Shown here one piece after another: positions 45,342 to 54,324 of a stretch of 64,000 nucleotides of DNA (its first letter is position 1; every line of letters begins with the position of its first letter). The notes beneath the pieces were generated by a model. The model had not been told where the DNA came from. It did no database searches and saw nothing but the letters and a program-made list of their open reading frames with translations. Source of the DNA: Phenylobacterium sp. (GTDB lineage Bacteria > Pseudomonadota > Alphaproteobacteria > Caulobacterales > Caulobacteraceae); contig NZ_SCVD01000001.1 in the NCBI RefSeq assembly GCF_004297125.1, forward strand, positions 310,001-374,000. Reading direction: 5' to 3'. The translations under genes and the position numbers were made by a program.

Positions 45342-46127
45342 CTACTCCGCCGTCCAGCCGCCGTCGATGGAGAGGTTGGCGCCGGTGATCTGGCTGGCGG
45401 CGTCCGAGCAGAGATAGACGGCCAGCGAGGCGACCTGGTCGACGGTCACGAACTGCTTGGTGGGCTGGGCCTCCAGCAGTACGTCGCTGATCACCTGTTC
45501 CTTGGTCATGCCGCGGGCGGCCATGGTGTCGGGGATCTGTTTCTCGACCAGCGGCGTCCAGACGTAGCCGGGGCTGATGCAGTTGACCGTGATGCCGTGG
45601 GTCGCGACCTCGAGCGCCGCGGTCTTGGTCAGGCCGGCGATCCCGTGCTTGGCGGCGACATAGGCCGACTTGAACGGCGAGGCGACCAGGCTGTGGGCCG
45701 AGGCGGTGGAGATGATCCGGCCCCACTTGCGCGCCTTCATGCCCGGGATCGCCGCGCGCATCCCGTGGAAGGCCGATGACAGGTTGATGGCCAGGATCTG
45801 GTTCCACTTGTCCACCGGGAACTCGTCGATCGGCGCCACATGCTGGATGCCGGCATTGTTCACCAGGATATCGACCGAGCCGAAGACCTTCTCTGCGTTC
45901 GCGACCATGGCGGCGATGGCGGCGCCGTCGGTCATGTCGGCGCCGTCGTAGAGCGCCTTCACCCCGAAGTCGGCCTCGATCTTCGCCCGCTCGGTCTCGA
46001 TGGCCGCGGCGTCGCCGAAGCCGTTGATGACGATGTTGGCGCCCTCGGCGGCGAGGGCGCGTGCGATGGCCAGGCCGATGCCGCTGGTCGAGCCCGTGAT
46101 GAGGGCGGTCTTGGCTTTCAGGCTCAT
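45342..46127 (-). CDS. hbdH: 3-hydroxybutyrate dehydrogenase (SDR family)
   Basis: A 261-residue short-chain dehydrogenase with TGSTSGIG (NAD site), NNAG, the catalytic Ser in STASAHS and Tyr-x-x-x-Lys in YVAAKHG. ALEVATHGITVNCISPGYVWTPLVEKQIPD is typical of 3-hydroxybutyrate dehydrogenases, which oxidise (R)-3-hydroxybutyrate to acetoacetate during polyhydroxybutyrate use. It follows a patatin-like gene on the same strand, a pairing frequent in alphaproteobacteria. A PhaR-like site lies in the 42-base gap between them. Confidence 0.94.
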   Translation of the reverse strand: MSLKAKTALITGSTSGIGLAIARALAAEGANIVINGFGDAAAIETERAKIEADFGVKALYDGADMTDGAAIAAMVANAEKVFGSVDILVNNAGIQHVAPIDEFPVDKWNQILAINLSSAFHGMRAAIPGMKARKWGRIISTASAHSLVASPFKSAYVAAKHGIAGLTKTAALEVATHGITVNCISPGYVWTPLVEKQIPDTMAARGMTKEQVISDVLLEAQPTKQFVTVDQVASLAVYLCSDAASQITGANLSIDGGWTAE

Positions 46128-46149
46128 GCGGGGCTCCTATCGGGCGTTA

Positions 46150-46165
46150 TTGTGCAGTGCAGCAA
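46150..46165. promoter_or_regulatory. PhaR-like TGC/GCA-rich site upstream of hydroxybutyrate dehydrogenase
   Basis: TTGTGCAGTGCAGCAA lies 22 bases upstream of the hbdH start. Alphaproteobacterial PhaR sites upstream of phasin and PHB genes are TGC/GCA-rich and of the type TTGTGCANTGCAACAA, which this resembles closely. The gene's role in PHB turnover supports the reading; assignment is by memory of the motif. Confidence 0.5.
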
Positions 46166-46169
46166 CGCC

Positions 46170-47297
46170 TCATGGCGGATTTACGTCCGATCGTCCATCT
46201 CCTGTCAGATCGTAGGTGGTGGTGCCGGGCTTCATCGGCAGGTTCAGCCACTCGCGGCGCAGCGTGCGGCGCACGTCCGAGACGCCAGCGCGCCAATGCT
46301 CCTGCATGGTGACGCGGGAGAACTCGTAGTCCTTGGAATTCCCCTCGTAGAGCTTGGCCCGGTAGATGAGCTGCACGATGGCGATCGAGCTCTCGTGAGC
46401 GAAAGCCTTAAGCAGGGCCAATTCGTCGCCGCCGTCGTAGCCGGATGGCAATTGCTCGATCAGCTTCTGGAGCGCCGCCTTGGTGTTGTGCAGCTGCATC
46501 TGCATGTCGGTGTTCAGGCGCGTGCGGCTGGAGAAGCGGATGTCCTTCTCGCGTTCGGCGGCCTCCAGCACGGTCTTGGGCATGTCGCCCCGAGCGCTGA
46601 ACAGATCCACCTGGAAGATCAGCAGATTGCGCTGGCCCGCCTCGTCCAGGACGTACTGCAACGGCGTGTTAGAGACGATGCCGCCGTCCCAGTAGTGCTC
46701 GCCGTCGATCTCGATCGGCGGGAAGCCGGGCGGCAGGGCGCCGGACGCCATGATGTGCTCGGGACGGATGCGGTCCTTCGTGCTGTCGAAATAGGTGAAG
46801 TTGCCGGTGCGCACGTTGACGGCGCCGACGCTGAGCCGGGTCTCGCCCGAGTTGATGCGGTCGAAGTCGACGAGCTCTTCCAGCGTCGCCTTCAGCGGCG
46901 CGGTGTCATAGAGGCTGATCGCCTGCGGCGCGCCGGGCGGATAGAGGAACGCTGGCGGGATACGGGGCGAGAAGAAGCCCGGAACCCCGAAAGCGGCCAC
47001 CCATCCCGCGCTCACCTCGTTCCAGAAGGCGCGGATCTGTTCGTCGGCGGGAGCGTGTGTGACGGGGGCGGCCGACGAGGCCACGCGCCAGAACGCCTCG
47101 AGCTTGTCGTGCCGTTGGTCCGGCGGGTTGCCGGCGATCAGGGCGGCATTGATGGCGCCGATGGAAATCCCGGCAACCCAACCCGGCTCGAGATCGGCCT
47201 CGGCCAGGGCCTGGACCACGCCGGCTTGGTAGGATCCCAGCGCGCCTCCGCCCTGCAGCACCAGGACCCGGTCGCATTCGGCGGCTGTGATCGGCAT
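46170..47297 (-). CDS. Patatin-like phospholipase (DUF3734 type)
   Basis: 375 residues with the patatin catalytic parts: oxyanion loop LQGGGALGSYQ, nucleophile Ser45 in GISIG, and the dyad Asp in YWDGGIVSNTP. The C-terminal part (about 260-340) matches the DUF3734 extension. No signal peptide, so it is probably cytosolic or granule/membrane associated. Its place before hydroxybutyrate dehydrogenase suggests a role in PHB granule or lipid turnover; this is contextual inference. Confidence 0.94.
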   Translation of the reverse strand: MPITAAECDRVLVLQGGGALGSYQAGVVQALAEADLEPGWVAGISIGAINAALIAGNPPDQRHDKLEAFWRVASSAAPVTHAPADEQIRAFWNEVSAGWVAAFGVPGFFSPRIPPAFLYPPGAPQAISLYDTAPLKATLEELVDFDRINSGETRLSVGAVNVRTGNFTYFDSTKDRIRPEHIMASGALPPGFPPIEIDGEHYWDGGIVSNTPLQYVLDEAGQRNLLIFQVDLFSARGDMPKTVLEAAEREKDIRFSSRTRLNTDMQMQLHNTKAALQKLIEQLPSGYDGGDELALLKAFAHESSIAIVQLIYRAKLYEGNSKDYEFSRVTMQEHWRAGVSDVRRTLRREWLNLPMKPGTTTYDLTGDGRSDVNPP

Positions 47298-47407
47298 CGA
47301 CGGCGCTCCTGCGAACGCCGCATGGCAGCCCGCCGCGCTCCAGTGCGCAAGCTTGGCGGCGGGAGCAAGGCGATGTCCTGGCCAAGGCGGCTAAATCTTG
47401 AGCCCGC

Positions 47408-48148
47408 TCACATCAGACCCAGCGCTTTGAAGCTGGCCACGCCGTCGCGACCGACGACGAGGTGGTCGTGGATGGCGATGCGCATGGGGCGCGCGGCCTC
47501 GACGATCTGCCGGGTCATGTCGACATCGGCCGAGGATGGAGTCGGGTCGCCGGATGGGTGGTTGTGGAGCAGGATGAGCGCGCTGGCCGAGAGCTCAAGG
47601 GCGCGGCGGACCACTTCGCGCGGATAGACCGGGGCGTGGTCGACGGTGCCGCGGTTCATGATCTCGTCGGCGATCAGCTGGTTCTTCTTGTCGAGGAACA
47701 GCACGCGGAACTGCTCGCGGGCCTCGTGAGCCAGGGCGGTCTTCACATAGGCCAGCAGGGCGTTCCACGACGAGATCAGCGGCCGGCGGGCCACCTGTTC
47801 CTTCGCGGTGCGCAGCGTCGCCTCGTGCAGCAGCTTCAGGTCCAGGGCCACGGCCTCGCCGACGCCGGCCACCGTGCGCAGGTCCTCCGCCGTCGCGCCC
47901 AGCACCCCGCCCAGCGAACCGAAGCGGGCCAGGAGCTGCTTGGCCAGCGGCTTCACGTCGCCGCGGGGGATCGAGCGGAACAGGAACAGCTCCAGCAGCT
48001 CGTAGTCGGGCACCGCGGGCAGGCCGCCGGCCGTCGCGCGGTCGCGCAGCCGCTCGCGGTGGCCGGCATAATGCGGCTTCGGCTCGGGCGCGGGGCGCCA
48101 GAGCTGGCCCTGGGCGGAGGCGTCCTCGACGGAAAAGGGGCGGCTCAT
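47408..48148 (-). CDS. radC: RadC-family JAMM-domain protein
   Basis: 246 residues: an N-terminal helix-hairpin-helix part ([21 protein letters not shown]) and a C-terminal MPN/JAMM domain with metal motif His195-x-His197-x10-Asp208 ([14 protein letters not shown]). RadC was once tied to DNA repair; its real role is unclear. It often has the JAMM fold without proven deubiquitinase-like activity. A LexA box (48160-48174) stands 11 bases upstream of the ATG, which links it to the SOS response here. Confidence 0.96.
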   Translation of the reverse strand: MSRPFSVEDASAQGQLWRPAPEPKPHYAGHRERLRDRATAGGLPAVPDYELLELFLFRSIPRGDVKPLAKQLLARFGSLGGVLGATAEDLRTVAGVGEAVALDLKLLHEATLRTAKEQVARRPLISSWNALLAYVKTALAHEAREQFRVLFLDKKNQLIADEIMNRGTVDHAPVYPREVVRRALELSASALILLHNHPSGDPTPSSADVDMTRQIVEAARPMRIAIHDHLVVGRDGVASFKALGLM

Positions 48149-48159
48149 AGCATAGATAT

Positions 48160-48174
48160 GTTCCGCAAACGTTC
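48160..48174. promoter_or_regulatory. Alphaproteobacterial LexA box (GTTC-N7-GTTC) upstream of radC
   Basis: GTTC at 48160-48163 and GTTC at 48171-48174 are separated by exactly seven bases, the LexA recognition sequence of Caulobacter, Rhodobacter and relatives. Its start is 12 bases from the radC ATG and it overlaps the expected radC promoter (a TATCTA-like -10 lies between the box and the gene), so LexA would block polymerase. Confidence 0.75.
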
Positions 48175-48187
48175 CTGTTTGGCAAGG

Positions 48188-48214
48188 GCCAAGCTTGGCG
48201 CCCCCAATTGGGGG
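48188..48214. repeat. Two adjacent perfect palindromes upstream of radC
   Basis: GCCAAGCTTGGC (48188-48199) and CCCCCAATTGGGGG (48201-48214) are perfect palindromes separated by a single base. They lie between the divergent radC and the 40-residue secreted peptide gene. They could be two operators, a cruciform-prone element, or a terminator-like RNA fold. Confidence 0.6.
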
Positions 48215-48273
48215 AGGCCGAACCGGCGTCGGCGGCTCATCCTGGCGGCGATGGATGGGTAGGGGTGACGACG

Positions 48274-48396
48274 ATGAAGGTGGGCACGCTACTGGGGGTG
48301 CTGGCCGCTGCGGCGGCAGTTGTGGCGATCATGGCGGCGGCGCCTGCCAAGGCGACGGCCGATCTGCAGATGGCTATTTGCGCTTCGGCGGCGTGA
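48274..48396 (+). CDS. 40-residue exported peptide
   Basis: The ATG at 48274 follows AGGGG by about eight bases and opens a typical signal peptide ([19 protein letters not shown]), cleavable after APAKA, leaving about 12 residues that end [12 protein letters not shown] with one cysteine. The gene is too small for family recognition. Its 3' end overlaps the convergent hydrolase gene by 23 bases. It starts downstream of the two palindromes at 48188-48214. Confidence 0.5.
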   Translation: MKVGTLLGVLAAAAAVVAIMAAAPAKATADLQMAICASAA

Positions 48397-49702
48397 TGAC
48401 GCTGCGCCCGTAGGCGCCGCGGAGCCGCCCGTCGCGGGCGAAGTCGCGCATCATCGCGAAATAGCCGGGCGAGAAACGGGTCGACACCCGCTCGCCATCA
48501 GGCTTGGTCTCGAACTCGGTCATGCCGTGCTCCGCCCCCGGATAGAGGGCCAGCGTGATCGGCAGGCCCGCGTCGATCAGGGTCCGGAGCCGCCGGCCGG
48601 TCTCGGCGCTGGGGGCCTCCAGGTCGTTCTCGCCGAGGATCCAGAGCTGTGGCGTCTTCACGGCGCGCAGGGTCGGCATCGGGTCGTAGCGCCAGGGCGT
48701 GCCCCAGTCGTAGTCCTTGGCCATGGCCCTGAGCCGCGTCTCGCTATGCGGCAGCACCAGCCAGGTGAAGTTGCCGTGTAGGTCCTTGTACCAGGGCTCG
48801 CCACGGTACTTGTCACGCAGGGCGTCCAAGCGCTCGAACCCTTCGGTGAAACCGCTGGCGATCACGGTCTCGGCCGCGTCGGCCACTTCCAGGGCCTTGG
48901 CGGTGTCCCGGGCGCTGTAGCCCTTGAGACCCATCTCCAGCGCCACCTGCTGCTGGTCCTCGTCGATCACCGAGACGGCGAGGCCGAAGCTGACTATGGC
49001 GAAGTCGACCGGCGCGCGGGTGGCGGCGATCGGAACTACCCAGCCGCCCTGGCTCGCCCCCTGGTAGCCGACCCGGCCGGCGCGCGGGCCGGCGAGGCGG
49101 CGCGCCTCGCGCATGGCGGCCACCGCGTCGTCGGCCAGCAGCTCGAAGTCCTGGCTGTACTTGCCGCTGGAGGCGCCCGTGCCGCGCTTGTCGTAGACGA
49201 AGGCGCCAACCCCCGCGGCGGGAAGCAGGCGTTGCAGGGCGTAGCTGTCGAGGGCGGAGTCGTTCTCTGCGCCGTGTACCAGCACCACGATCGGGACCCG
49301 GCTGCGGCCTTCGGGCAGCACCAGCCGGCCGGCGAGGGACACGTCGCGGCCGGCGAACCTCGTCTCCTTGACGTCGAGGGGGATCCGGCGACCCCGGACC
49401 CCGGCGAACCGGACCTCTCCTGCGGCGCAGTCGGAGAACGAGACTGTTACGCCGTCGGGCCGTCCGGTCCAGCCGAAGGTGCTGCTCCAGCCGCCCTCAG
49501 GGGTCTTGGCTAGCGCGCCGGTTGTTCCGTCGAACTGGCGCCAGCGCAAGGCGCCTTCGCCGGACGGCGCAATGTCCACCAGCCGGCCGTCGGCCAGTCT
49601 GTAGGCGCCGACGTGGCAGTCGGTCGGCGCCGCGGCGCCGGCGGGCTGCGAGAGGAACAGGGCGGAACAGGCCGCCAGGGCCAGGATACGGAACCAACGC
49701 AT
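48374..49702 (-). CDS. Exported alpha/beta hydrolase
   Basis: 442 residues from the ATG at 49702, with a signal peptide (about 1-25). An N-terminal beta-rich region (30-115) precedes the hydrolase: oxyanion motif LVHGAEND, nucleophile Ser217 in GASQG, acid in ENDLEAP and His in PGAEHGM. The size and inserts resemble bacterial dienelactone-hydrolase or prolyl-peptidase-type esterases; the substrate is unknown. No clear ribosome site precedes the start, and a 28-codon upstream extension is possible but would hide the signal peptide. Confidence 0.9.
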   Translation of the reverse strand: MRWFRILALAACSALFLSQPAGAAAPTDCHVGAYRLADGRLVDIAPSGEGALRWRQFDGTTGALAKTPEGGWSSTFGWTGRPDGVTVSFSDCAAGEVRFAGVRGRRIPLDVKETRFAGRDVSLAGRLVLPEGRSRVPIVVLVHGAENDSALDSYALQRLLPAAGVGAFVYDKRGTGASSGKYSQDFELLADDAVAAMREARRLAGPRAGRVGYQGASQGGWVVPIAATRAPVDFAIVSFGLAVSVIDEDQQQVALEMGLKGYSARDTAKALEVADAAETVIASGFTEGFERLDALRDKYRGEPWYKDLHGNFTWLVLPHSETRLRAMAKDYDWGTPWRYDPMPTLRAVKTPQLWILGENDLEAPSAETGRRLRTLIDAGLPITLALYPGAEHGMTEFETKPDGERVSTRFSPGYFAMMRDFARDGRLRGAYGRSVITPPKRK

Positions 49703-49763
49703 GCCGGACGGTCGGGGCTGGCCACCCGCCCGGCAATTTAAATCGCGGTAAGGTAGGTGGCGG

Positions 49764-52700
49764 CTAGCTCCCCACTCGGATCGCATTGTCGTCCGAGTTG
49801 CGGTCGATCTGCTTGTTGTAGGGATCGACGCCGGCGAATTTCGGCGGCTTGTCGACGGTCACCACGATCGTCTGGCTCCCCGACCTCAGGGTCGTCGTCC
49901 GGAAGGCCAGGACGTTCTTGGGCCCGAAGCCGGGCTTGCCAGGCTCGGCGTCGAACACGCCCAGGTCGAACACCTCCCCGGCAGGGATCGGCGCCGGCGT
50001 CTCCTGGCCCTTGCCGTCGGCGTAGGCCTTCTTGGCCTCAATGGTCAGGGTGACGTCGTAGCGGCCATCGGCGCGCTTGTTCACCGCCGCCGTCTTGGTC
50101 TTCAGGTCGTAGAGGGTGATCTTCTCGAAGAGGTCGGTGATCAGCTGCTGACTGGCCGCGTCGGCCCCGGCCTCGGCCCGGAGCGCATCGACCAGGTCCT
50201 GGGAGCGCGGATAGGGGGCGCCCTTGAAGGCGTACTGGGCCAGCAGCCGGCGCAGCGCCGCATTGACCTTGGCCTCGCCCATCCGCTCGCGCAGCAGGTA
50301 CATGACCAGCGAGCCCTTGCGGTAGTGGATGTAGGGCTGGTTCTCGACGCGGATCAGCGGCAGTTCCTCGACCAACTCGCCGCCGCGGCTTCTGAGATAG
50401 CGGTCCAGCTCGAACTTTAGGAACTTGCGGATGCCGTCCTGGCCGTAGGTCTTCTCCATGACGATCAGGGCCGAGTACTGGGCCAGGGTCTCGGAGAGGC
50501 TGGTCGCTCCCTGCATGTCGGCGCCGATGATCTGGTGGGCCCACCACTGGTGCGCCAGCTCGTGGGCGGTGACGTAGGTCACGTAGTCGATCTTGTCGGG
50601 CTGGGTGTTGTCGGTGACGAAGCCGATGCCCTCGGAGTAGGGCATGGTGTTCGCGAACGCCTGGGCGAACTTGGCGTAGTCCGGGAACTCCAGGATCCGC
50701 GCCTGGTGGAACTGGTAGGGGCTGAAATTGGCCTGGTAGTAGTCGAGGCCGGTCTTCAGCGCCTTGATCATCCGATCGACATTCCAGGGGTGCTGGGCGT
50801 CGTAATAGATGGCCAGTTCGACGCCCTTGTAGACCTCGCGCTTGATGGCGTAGCGGGCCGACTGCACCGAGAAGAAGTTCAGCACCGGGGCGTCCGTGCG
50901 GAAGCGGATGGTGCGCCGGCCGCCCTTGGTGACGTCCGAGATGCGGTAGCCGGGGGCGACCGGCGTCTGCTCGGCGTCGGTGGTGACGCTGATGTCCGCG
51001 TTCACCCAATCGGCGTTGGCCAGATAGTTGCGGGCCTGGGCGGAGCGGTCCTCCAGCTTCGGGGGGCGAAGCTGGGGCGTGAGGCCGTACTTGCGGCGCT
51101 TGGCGCGGTCCTGCAGCAGCTGCGAGCGGTCCATGCCGACGATCGGGCCGAACTCGAAGTTGTTCACGAAGGTCCCGTTGTCGACCAGCCGGGTGGTGTT
51201 TCCGGAGTTCTTGAAGCCCCGCTGCTGCATCACGGTCTGGAACGACAGGGCCGTGTGCTCGCCCGGCTGGAGGGGGCGGTCGAAGGTGAAGATGCGGTAG
51301 TTGAAGCGGTCGAAGGTCTTCACCCGCGACGCTCCGTTCACCGCCATCTGCAGGGCCTTGGTGTCGCGGTCCAGGCGCACGTGCAGTTCGCGGATCGGGA
51401 CGCCGCTGTCGTTGGTCAGGTGATAGACGCCCTCGGTCACCAGCTTGGGCGTCGTGGGATGCAGGTCGAGGTCCAGGTCGACGTCGGTGACCGACGGTTG
51501 CGGCAGCTTCTCGTAGCGCAGGAAGGCCTTCTCGTAGTCGGCCAGCCACTTCTCGTCGCCGACCGAAGTCCGGTACTCGTTCTGGACGTTGGTGTTGTCG
51601 TAGATGAAGGCGCCCAGCCCGATCCAGGCGACGAGAGCCGCGCCGCCGATGACGCCGGCCGGGCCGAGCAGCCGACGGGGCAGGCGCTTCAGGCGCGGCA
51701 GCATCCGGGTCTCGGTCCCGCGTCGCCACAGGCCGTAGGACAGGACCAGCAGGATCACGGCGAACGCCGACCAGTAGGCGCGGAACCAGGCCGCGAACAC
51801 CGCATAGTCGCCCTGGCCGTTCATGTCCGACAGCGGTGTCGAGGGGCGTCCGCCGTAGAGGTAGAGGTTGTGCTCGAAACCCAGCGTCGGGAAAACGAGC
51901 ACCGCGATTAGATAGAGCACCATCAGGCCCCAGCCCACGAACTTGTGGGGCGAGACCGCCTGGAAGAACACCGCCAGGACCGCGATCAGCGTCCAGTCGG
52001 CGGCGTAGGGCAGGACGTACCAGAACAGGTACTTGCCCAGCTGGATGTCGAAGAATCCCTTGGAAAGCTGCACGGCGATGCCGGTCGCGGCGCTGACCAC
52101 CAGCATGGCGATCAGCACCAGGGCGATGGCCAGGGTCTTGGGGACCACGAAGGCCCAGTCGGGCACGGCGGTGGCGTCGACGATCTCGTGGGTCTTTCGC
52201 TCGCGTTCGCGCCAGACCAGCTCGCCCGCGTAGAAGACGGCGACGATGACGACCAGCATGGAGAAGCTGCCGGTCAGCGTGCCAATCACCCAGCGGGTCA
52301 CCGGGTAGAGCTTGGCCCCGCTCAGCTCGTCGCCGAGGACCAGCCCGCCCAGGCTGTTGAACAGGCCCAGCAGCAACAGCACGACGAAGGCCGGGCTCTT
52401 GAACACCTGGCCCATCTCGAAGCGGGTGCGCTTGGTGAGCTGCGCCCAGGCGACGTCCAGGCCCCGGCGCGGGGCCGGAAGGCGGCGCGACGGCGGGGGC
52501 GGCGCGGCCTCGACCGACGGCGCGGTCCTGCGCGCCCGCCCCGGCCGGGTCTCGAAGCGGAAGGTGAACCAGGCGAGGCCCAGGAACACCAGCGCCACCG
52601 GGATCCAGATCAGCCGGTTGTACAGCAGCGGGCCGACCAGGTCGGGCATCCGCGTGTTGGAGTCGGCGGCGGTGAAATAGCGGGTCGCCAGGTCCCAGGC

Positions 52701-53339
52701 GGCCAGGCCGAAGGGTTCGACCAGCGATGCGAGCTGCAGCTTCTCGGGGTCCTGCAGCGCCACGTTCATGGCCAGGTAGGCGACCATGAACCCGGCCACG
52801 CCCATGTAGGTGCCCATCATCGAACGGGTGACGGTGGCCAGGGTGAAGAAGATCGCCGACGTCAGGAACAGGCCGGGCAGGGCCAGCCAGACATAGGCGA
52901 AGGCGTAGTCCGCCAGCCGGTTCGGCCCCATGGTCTCCGGGTCGACCCACGGCATCAGCGAGCCCACCAGGATCGCGGCGGGCACGAACAGGAAGGCCAG
53001 CGCCACCGCGGCGAACGCGCCGGCGAACCGGCCGAACAGGTAGTCGAACTTGCGGATCCGCGTGGATCGGATGATCGGGCCGAACCCGGTCTCCTCGTCG
53101 CGCACGATCACATTGGCGACGAAGGCGGTGGAGACGAACATGAAGAAGACCGTCATCACCATGACGATCTGCCCGATGGCCTGGGGCGAGTTCTTGTGGA
53201 CGTTGCCGCCCGCGCCGATCTGCACCCGGTCGATGCCGACGGCGCCGAACACCAGCAGGAAGAAGATCAGGCCGGCGATCCAGAAGATGGGCTGGCGAAG
53301 CTGGTAGCGCAGCTCGAAAGCCGCGATCTTGCCGAACAT
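49764..53339 (-). CDS. ABC-2 permease fused to an M1-family metallopeptidase
   Basis: 1191 residues. Two ABC-2-type permease modules (about 1-260 and 295-590, each with about six membrane helices) are followed by a periplasmic M1 peptidase region (about 620-1150). The zinc motif is His926-Glu927-x-x-His930, and the third ligand is probably Glu950 (HELAHQWWAHQ ... LSETLAQYS), one residue further than in classical aminopeptidase N. The next gene downstream on the transcript side is the hydrolase; the gene just upstream is the matching ATPase, 19 bases away. Such fusions exist in other proteobacteria ('ABC permease/M1 aminopeptidase') with unknown substrates. They suggest peptide export or processing coupled to transport. 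Confidence 0.93.
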   Translation of the reverse strand: MFGKIAAFELRYQLRQPIFWIAGLIFFLLVFGAVGIDRVQIGAGGNVHKNSPQAIGQIVMVMTVFFMFVSTAFVANVIVRDEETGFGPIIRSTRIRKFDYLFGRFAGAFAAVALAFLFVPAAILVGSLMPWVDPETMGPNRLADYAFAYVWLALPGLFLTSAIFFTLATVTRSMMGTYMGVAGFMVAYLAMNVALQDPEKLQLASLVEPFGLAAWDLATRYFTAADSNTRMPDLVGPLLYNRLIWIPVALVFLGLAWFTFRFETRPGRARRTAPSVEAAPPPPSRRLPAPRRGLDVAWAQLTKRTRFEMGQVFKSPAFVVLLLLGLFNSLGGLVLGDELSGAKLYPVTRWVIGTLTGSFSMLVVIVAVFYAGELVWRERERKTHEIVDATAVPDWAFVVPKTLAIALVLIAMLVVSAATGIAVQLSKGFFDIQLGKYLFWYVLPYAADWTLIAVLAVFFQAVSPHKFVGWGLMVLYLIAVLVFPTLGFEHNLYLYGGRPSTPLSDMNGQGDYAVFAAWFRAYWSAFAVILLVLSYGLWRRGTETRMLPRLKRLPRRLLGPAGVIGGAALVAWIGLGAFIYDNTNVQNEYRTSVGDEKWLADYEKAFLRYEKLPQPSVTDVDLDLDLHPTTPKLVTEGVYHLTNDSGVPIRELHVRLDRDTKALQMAVNGASRVKTFDRFNYRIFTFDRPLQPGEHTALSFQTVMQQRGFKNSGNTTRLVDNGTFVNNFEFGPIVGMDRSQLLQDRAKRRKYGLTPQLRPPKLEDRSAQARNYLANADWVNADISVTTDAEQTPVAPGYRISDVTKGGRRTIRFRTDAPVLNFFSVQSARYAIKREVYKGVELAIYYDAQHPWNVDRMIKALKTGLDYYQANFSPYQFHQARILEFPDYAKFAQAFANTMPYSEGIGFVTDNTQPDKIDYVTYVTAHELAHQWWAHQIIGADMQGATSLSETLAQYSALIVMEKTYGQDGIRKFLKFELDRYLRSRGGELVEELPLIRVENQPYIHYRKGSLVMYLLRERMGEAKVNAALRRLLAQYAFKGAPYPRSQDLVDALRAEAGADAASQQLITDLFEKITLYDLKTKTAAVNKRADGRYDVTLTIEAKKAYADGKGQETPAPIPAGEVFDLGVFDAEPGKPGFGPKNVLAFRTTTLRSGSQTIVVTVDKPPKFAGVDPYNKQIDRNSDDNAIRVGS

Positions 53340-53358
53340 GCGGGGACCCTCGCTCGCC

Positions 53359-54237
53359 TTAGGCCGCGCGGCGCGAGGCGGAGAGGGTGGAGAAGTAGAC
53401 GTCCTCCAATCCGCCCTGGACGGGCTCGAAGCCGGATCCCGGAACAGTGTCGGCCAGGACGTGGATCACGGTGCGGCCGCCGGCCAGGCGGGTGGAGATC
53501 ACCTGGTGTTGCGCGCGCTCGGCGTCCAACTCGCCGCGGTCGATGATCTTCTTCCAGACCTTGCCGGACAGGCCTTCAACCAGGTCGGACGGCGCGCCTT
53601 CCCTCAGGATGCGACCGCCGGCCAGCACGGCCATGCGGGGGCACAGGTCGGAGACGTCGTCCACGATGTGGGTGGACAGGATCACCACCACGTTCTCGCC
53701 GATCTCGGCCAGCAGGTTGAGGAAGCGGTTGCGCTCCTCGGGATCGAGGCCTGCGGTGGGTTCGTCGACGATGATCAAGGTCGGCCGGCCGATCAGCGCC
53801 TGGGCGATGCCGAAGCGCTGGCGCATGCCGCCGGAGTAGCCGGCGACGGCCTTCTTGCGCACGTCCCACAGGTTCACCTGCTGCAGCAGGGTCTCGACCG
53901 TGTCCTTGCGCTCGCCCTTGCCGGCGATGCCCTTCAGGACGGCCATGTGGTCCAGGAGGTCGATGGCGGAGACGCGCGGATAAACCCCGAAATCCTGCGG
54001 CAGGTAGCCCAGGGTCCGGCGCAGCGCCTCAGGGTTGGCGATCACGTCGATGTCGCCGAACCGGATCGAGCCCTGGCTCGGCGTCTGCAGCGTGGCGATC
54101 GCCCGCATGAGCGTGGACTTGCCGGCCCCGTTTGGTCCCAGCAGGCCGAACATGCCCTTGCCGATCTCCAGATCGACGCCGTCCAGCGCGCGCGTCCCGT
54201 TCGGATAGACGTGCGTCAAACCCTTGATGGAAAGCAT
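53359..54237 (-). CDS. ABC transporter ATP-binding protein
   Basis: 292 residues with Walker A GPNGAGKST (about 34-42), Q-loop PQDFG, signature YSGGMRQR, Walker B LIIVDEPTAGLDPEE, and the switch His in STHIVDD. The C-terminal 80 residues are an accessory domain of the multidrug/export subclass (CcmA/ABC-2). It is the ATPase for the permease-peptidase fusion transcribed next. Confidence 0.95.
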   Translation of the reverse strand: MLSIKGLTHVYPNGTRALDGVDLEIGKGMFGLLGPNGAGKSTLMRAIATLQTPSQGSIRFGDIDVIANPEALRRTLGYLPQDFGVYPRVSAIDLLDHMAVLKGIAGKGERKDTVETLLQQVNLWDVRKKAVAGYSGGMRQRFGIAQALIGRPTLIIVDEPTAGLDPEERNRFLNLLAEIGENVVVILSTHIVDDVSDLCPRMAVLAGGRILREGAPSDLVEGLSGKVWKKIIDRGELDAERAQHQVISTRLAGGRTVIHVLADTVPGSGFEPVQGGLEDVYFSTLSASRRAA

Positions 54238-54324
54238 GACCCTCTAACTTCCACCCCCAGCCCTCGGCCAAGCTGCAACGGGGCAAGCCAGGCGGCAAGT
54301 GAGGGATGTGTAACGAAGCCGAAT

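Noticed and set aside
49764..53546. Long antisense and alternative-frame readings of the ABC/M1 gene (970 and 533 codons)
   Set aside because: Both are low-complexity and have no recognisable domain, while the chosen frame has permease helices and HELAH.
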